This document shows positions 13,587 through 16,554 of a stretch of 16,554 nt of DNA, one piece after another. The first letter of the stretch is position 1, and each line of letters opens with the position of its first letter. A model generated the notes under the pieces. That model was not told the origin of the DNA. It did not search any database and worked only from the letters and a program-made list of their open reading frames with translations. A program made the translations under genes and the position numbers. The stretch spans positions 1-16,554 of the forward strand of contig DATAFF010000149.1 in the NCBI GenBank assembly GCA_036257595.1, written 5' to 3'. This stretch comes from DATAFF01 sp036257595 (GTDB taxonomy: Bacteria > Pseudomonadota > Alphaproteobacteria > Rhizobiales > Aestuariivirgaceae).

Positions 13587-14851
13587 AGGAAGTCGGCGAG
13601 GCGCCTCCGTTCAGCGGCTTCGAGCGTACGATCGCGGCGCGCTATTTGCGGGCACGCCGGAAGGAAGGCTTCATCTCGGTGATCGCCGGCTTCTCTTTCC
13701 TCGGCATCGCGCTCGGGGTGGCCACGCTGATCATCGTCATGGCGGTGATGAACGGCTTCCGCACCGAGCTTCTCAGCAAGATCCTCGGCTTTACCGGACA
13801 TGTCACCGTGCTGTCGGACCGCGCGGGCGCGATCGCCAATTACGATCAGGCGGCTGCGGCGCTCAAGACAGCGCCGGGGGTCACCAGCGCCATTCCCTAT
13901 GTCGAGGGGCAGGTGATGGTGTCGTCGCAGCGCCAGGCGACGGGCGCGCTCGTCCGCGGCATGCGCGAGGCCGATCTCAAGACCCTGCCGTCGGTCAACA
14001 ATGCCAAGCTCCGCGGCACCCTCGACGGCTTTGACAAATCGGGCGGCATTGCCGTCGGCTGGCGCCTGGCCTGGAAGCATGGGGTGTCGCTCGGCGACAC
14101 GCTGACCCTGATCTCGCCGGAAGGCCCCGAGACGGTGATGGGATCGGCGCCGCGCATCCGCGCCTATCCGGTGGTGGCGATCTTCGAGATCGGGATGTCC
14201 GATTACGACAACTCGGTCATCTACATGCCGTTCGAGGAGGCGCAGGAATATTTCGTGCAGGATGGCGGGGCGACCGCGATCGAGGTGATGGTCGACAATC
14301 CGGATGCCGTCGAGCAGCGGATCGCCGGCATGCAGGGCAAGACCTCCGACCTGCAGTTCCTGTCATGGCGGCGCACCAACGAGGCCTTCTTCAATGCGCT
14401 TCAGGTCGAGCGCAACGTCATGTTCCTGATCCTCACCCTGATCATCCTGGTTGCCGCCCTCAACATCATTTCGGGGCTGATCATGCTGGTGAAGGACAAG
14501 GGCCGCGACATCGCGATCCTGCGAACCATGGGAGCGAGCAGCGGCTCGGTGCAGCGGATCTTCTTCATGACCGGGGCGGCGATCGGGGTGGCGGGCACCG
14601 TGGCGGGACTGATCCTCGGGGTGGTGGTTTGCCTCAATATCGAGAGCATCCGGCAGTTCTTCTCCTGGATCTCGGGCACCGAGCTGTTCTCGCCCGAGCT
14701 CTATTATCTGTCGCGGTTGCCGGCCGAGATGAACTTCAATGAGACGATGATTGTCGCGGTGATGTCGCTTGCCCTTTCTTTCCTTGCCACGCTCTACCCC
14801 GCCCGCCGGGCTGCCAAGCTCGATCCCGTCGAAGCGCTGCGCTACGAGTGA
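13583..14851 (+). CDS. lolC: Lipoprotein-releasing ABC transporter permease, LolC/LolE family
   Basis: Inner-membrane subunit of the LolCDE machine that extracts outer-membrane lipoproteins from the inner membrane and passes them to LolA. The 422-residue product has the expected topology: TM1 at ~31-57, a large periplasmic domain (~58-275), then TM2 ~279-303, TM3 ~327-352 and TM4 ~389-405. The family signature FNALQVERNVMFLILTL followed by KDKGRDIAILRTMGAS (305-319) is present, and the C-terminus ends with the usual ARRAAKLDPVEALRYE. Translation starts at a GTG overlapping the proS stop, with GGAGAGG about 6 nt upstream. Only one permease gene precedes lolD, as commonly seen in alphaproteobacteria where a single LolC/E-like protein probably homodimerises; whether a second paralogue exists elsewhere is unknown. 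Confidence 0.94.
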   Translation: MKEVGEAPPFSGFERTIAARYLRARRKEGFISVIAGFSFLGIALGVATLIIVMAVMNGFRTELLSKILGFTGHVTVLSDRAGAIANYDQAAAALKTAPGVTSAIPYVEGQVMVSSQRQATGALVRGMREADLKTLPSVNNAKLRGTLDGFDKSGGIAVGWRLAWKHGVSLGDTLTLISPEGPETVMGSAPRIRAYPVVAIFEIGMSDYDNSVIYMPFEEAQEYFVQDGGATAIEVMVDNPDAVEQRIAGMQGKTSDLQFLSWRRTNEAFFNALQVERNVMFLILTLIILVAALNIISGLIMLVKDKGRDIAILRTMGASSGSVQRIFFMTGAAIGVAGTVAGLILGVVVCLNIESIRQFFSWISGTELFSPELYYLSRLPAEMNFNETMIVAVMSLALSFLATLYPARRAAKLDPVEALRYE

Positions 14852-14855
14852 GCCC

Positions 14856-15551
14856 ATGAAGGCGCCGATGCAGAACGTCCTTGAGCTGCGTGACGTCGCA
14901 AGGTCCTTTGCGCAAGGCGGCGTCAAGCTCGATATTTTCAAGCACGTCAATCTGACGGTGCGGCCGGGCGAGATCGTCGCGCTGGTCGGTCCTTCCGGTG
15001 CCGGCAAGTCGTCGCTTCTGCACATTGCCGGCCTGCTCGAGTCACCCACTGCCGGTGAGGTGTTCGTCGCCGGACGCAATTGCAGCACGCTCGACGACCT
15101 GTCGCGCACCCGGATCCGCCGGCTCGGCATCGGCTTCGTCTATCAGTTCCACCATCTCCTGCCGGAATTCTCGGCGCTGGAGAATGTGATCCTGCCGCAG
15201 CTGATCGCCGGGACCGGCAAGAAGGCGGCAGCCGAGCGCGCCTCGGCGCTGCTCCACCGTCTCGGCCTCGACTCCCGCGTCGACCATCGGCCGGCGGAGC
15301 TGTCGGGCGGCGAGCAGCAGCGGGTGGCGATCGCCCGGGCGCTGGCCAATCGGCCGCTGCTGCTTCTCGCCGACGAGCCGACCGGCAATCTCGATCCGCG
15401 CACGGCAGGCCATGTCCATGCCGAGTTTCTCCGGCTGATCGAGGACGAGGGACTCGGCGCGGTGATCGCCACCCACAATCTCGAGCTTGCCCAGCGCATG
15501 CACCGCATCCTCCACCTCGACAAGGGACAGCTGGTCGAGGTCGGCGTGTGA
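14856..15551 (+). CDS. lolD: Lipoprotein-releasing ABC transporter ATP-binding protein
   Basis: The ATPase that powers lipoprotein release together with LolC. The 231-residue protein has all nucleotide-binding motifs: Walker A GPSGAGKS (45-52), Q-loop Gln97 in YQFHHLLPEF, ABC signature LSGGEQQRVAIARAL (149-163), Walker B LLLLADEPTG (168-177), D-loop NLD (178-180) and switch His207. The YQFHHLLPEFSALENV stretch is typical of LolD. I chose ATG 14856, 4 bp after the lolC stop, because homology starts there; an in-frame ATG at 14769 would lie within lolC. ATG 14868 (MQNVLEL) is a minor alternative. Its stop overlaps the next gene's GTG in GTGA (15548-15551). In many alphaproteobacteria dnaE follows lolD, but not here. 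Confidence 0.96.
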   Translation: MKAPMQNVLELRDVARSFAQGGVKLDIFKHVNLTVRPGEIVALVGPSGAGKSSLLHIAGLLESPTAGEVFVAGRNCSTLDDLSRTRIRRLGIGFVYQFHHLLPEFSALENVILPQLIAGTGKKAAAERASALLHRLGLDSRVDHRPAELSGGEQQRVAIARALANRPLLLLADEPTGNLDPRTAGHVHAEFLRLIEDEGLGAVIATHNLELAQRMHRILHLDKGQLVEVGV

Positions 15552-16554
15552 AAGCAGTGTTTCACCATGCGCAGTCGGGTCATGTGCCGACCCGGTTCCT
15601 GTCGCGCGGCAACATCGTTCCCTATCCCGAGGTCCCGGCGCGGGCTCGCCGCCTGATGGAAGGGGTGCGCAAGGCCGGCATCGGCATCCACGCCGCCCGC
15701 AATTTCCCCCGCGAGCTGATTCTTCGGGTGCATACCAGGCGATACCTGCAGTTCCTCGAATCGGCGCATGCCGAATGGGCGAGCGATGATTCTTCTTCGC
15801 CGGAGCTTTTGCCGAGTCTCCGGCCGCTCGAGCGGCCTGCCACCTATCCGAGGCACGTACTCGGGCGGGCGGGATGGCACATGATGGATTTCTCCTGCCC
15901 GTTGCTCGCCGACACGTTCAAGGCGGCCAGGGCATCGGCTGATACGGCGCTCACCGCGGCGAGCCTGGTCATGGAGGGTGATCGCTTTGCCTATGCCCTG
16001 TGCCGGCCGCCGGGCCATCACGCCTATGCCGACCGGGCAGGAGGCTTCTGCTATCTCAACAATGTCGCGCTCGCGGCGGAGGCACTGCGGGAGCGCCATG
16101 ACCGGGTGGCGATCCTCGACATCGATGTCCATCACGGCAACGGCACGCAGGCGATCTTCTATAGCCGCGCCGATGTGCTGACGGTCTCGATCCATGCCGA
16201 TCCGAGGGACTTCTATCCGTTTTATTACGGCCATGAGCATCAGACCGGGCAGGGCGAGGGTCAGGGCTTCAATATCAACATCCCGGTGCCGGTCCGCAGT
16301 GACGATGCGGTGTGGCTCGGCGCGCTCGAGCACGCGCTCGCGGCGATCGAAGGCTATGGCCCGCAGGTGTTGTTGGTGGCGCTCGGGCTCGATGCCCATG
16401 AGGCCGACCCGATCCAGGGCGGCGCGGTGACGACGGCGGGCTTCCGCGACATGGCGGTCAACATCGCGACGGTGAACCTGCCGACGGTAATCGTCCAGGA
16501 AGGCGGTTATCTCACTGATTTCCTGGGGGATAATCTGGCAAGCTTCCTTGGCGG
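15548..16554 (+). CDS. Histone deacetylase / acetylpolyamine amidohydrolase family protein (3' end beyond window)
   Basis: A zinc hydrolase of the arginase/deacetylase fold; bacterial members deacetylate acetylpolyamines or related amides. At least 335 residues are visible and the frame is still open at the window end. Landmarks: RPPGHHA (153-159) with the His157-His158 charge relay, GGFCYLNNVALAAE (165-178), DIDVHHGNGTQ (191-201) with zinc ligands Asp193 and His195, ALGLDAHEADP (278-288) with zinc ligand Asp282, and EGGY (318-321) with catalytic Tyr321. The N-terminus, read from GTG 15548 as MKAVFHHAQSGHVPTRFLSRG, fits the polyamine-deacetylase branch better than eukaryotic-like HDACs. The GTG overlaps the lolD stop, with GAGG about 7 nt upstream, so translation is probably coupled. 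The link to lipoprotein export is positional only. Confidence 0.9.
   Translation, partial: MKAVFHHAQSGHVPTRFLSRGNIVPYPEVPARARRLMEGVRKAGIGIHAARNFPRELILRVHTRRYLQFLESAHAEWASDDSSSPELLPSLRPLERPATYPRHVLGRAGWHMMDFSCPLLADTFKAARASADTALTAASLVMEGDRFAYALCRPPGHHAYADRAGGFCYLNNVALAAEALRERHDRVAILDIDVHHGNGTQAIFYSRADVLTVSIHADPRDFYPFYYGHEHQTGQGEGQGFNINIPVPVRSDDAVWLGALEHALAAIEGYGPQVLLVALGLDAHEADPIQGGAVTTAGFRDMAVNIATVNLPTVIVQEGGYLTDFLGDNLASFLG

Noticed and set aside
15143..16399. Long minus-strand open frame (418 codons) opposite lolD and the deacetylase gene
   Set aside because: It spans the antisense of two well-conserved genes, is rich in Arg/His/Pro as expected for a shadow, and has no family motifs.

Overview
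The window is GC-rich and reads as the chromosome of an alphaproteobacterium, most likely from the Rhizobiales/Hyphomicrobiales. The pointers are an ATP12-type F1-ATPase assembly chaperone, a short prolyl-tRNA synthetase without a full editing insertion, a proS-lolC-lolD cluster, and dense gene packing with ATGA/GTGA overlaps. The genus cannot be told from sequence alone. Most of the window is conserved housekeeping backbone; only the left ~1.5 kb is accessory DNA.

Layout. (1) Bases 1-1322 are the edge of an integrated element: a tyrosine-recombinase integrase on the minus strand and perhaps the first codons of a cargo gene running off the left edge. (2) Bases 1323-2008 hold the probable junction and a Crp/Fnr-type gene whose DNA-binding domain is missing, as if the element had integrated into its 3' part. 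(3) Bases 2141-4772, plus strand: gatB and a membrane-anchored endonuclease/exonuclease/phosphatase-fold protein. (4) A TetR regulator (minus) is divergent from a tight plus-strand run: RluA-family pseudouridine synthase, ATP12 chaperone, pccB, pabB and pabC. pabB and pabC overlap by 52 nt where some homologues are fused. (5) rimO (minus) overlaps the end of pabC convergently. (6) A 408-bp gap between rimO and proS is not empty. On the minus strand it carries a good promoter, about 200 nt able to form three stem-loops, and a clear intrinsic terminator, which together look like a small RNA gene. On the plus strand it carries the likely proS promoter. (7) proS-lolC-lolD and a histone-deacetylase/acetylpolyamine-amidohydrolase-like gene (cut by the window end) form a translationally coupled operon.

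Working together: GatB and ProS serve aminoacyl-tRNA supply, RimO and the pseudouridine synthase modify the ribosome or RNA, PabB/PabC make p-aminobenzoate for folate, PccB is half of propionyl-CoA carboxylase, and LolC/LolD form the lipoprotein-release ABC transporter. I saw no CRISPR array, toxin-antitoxin pair, prophage structural gene, rRNA or tRNA. The least explained stretches are the putative small RNA at 11904-12102 and the element junction in the crp-like gene.
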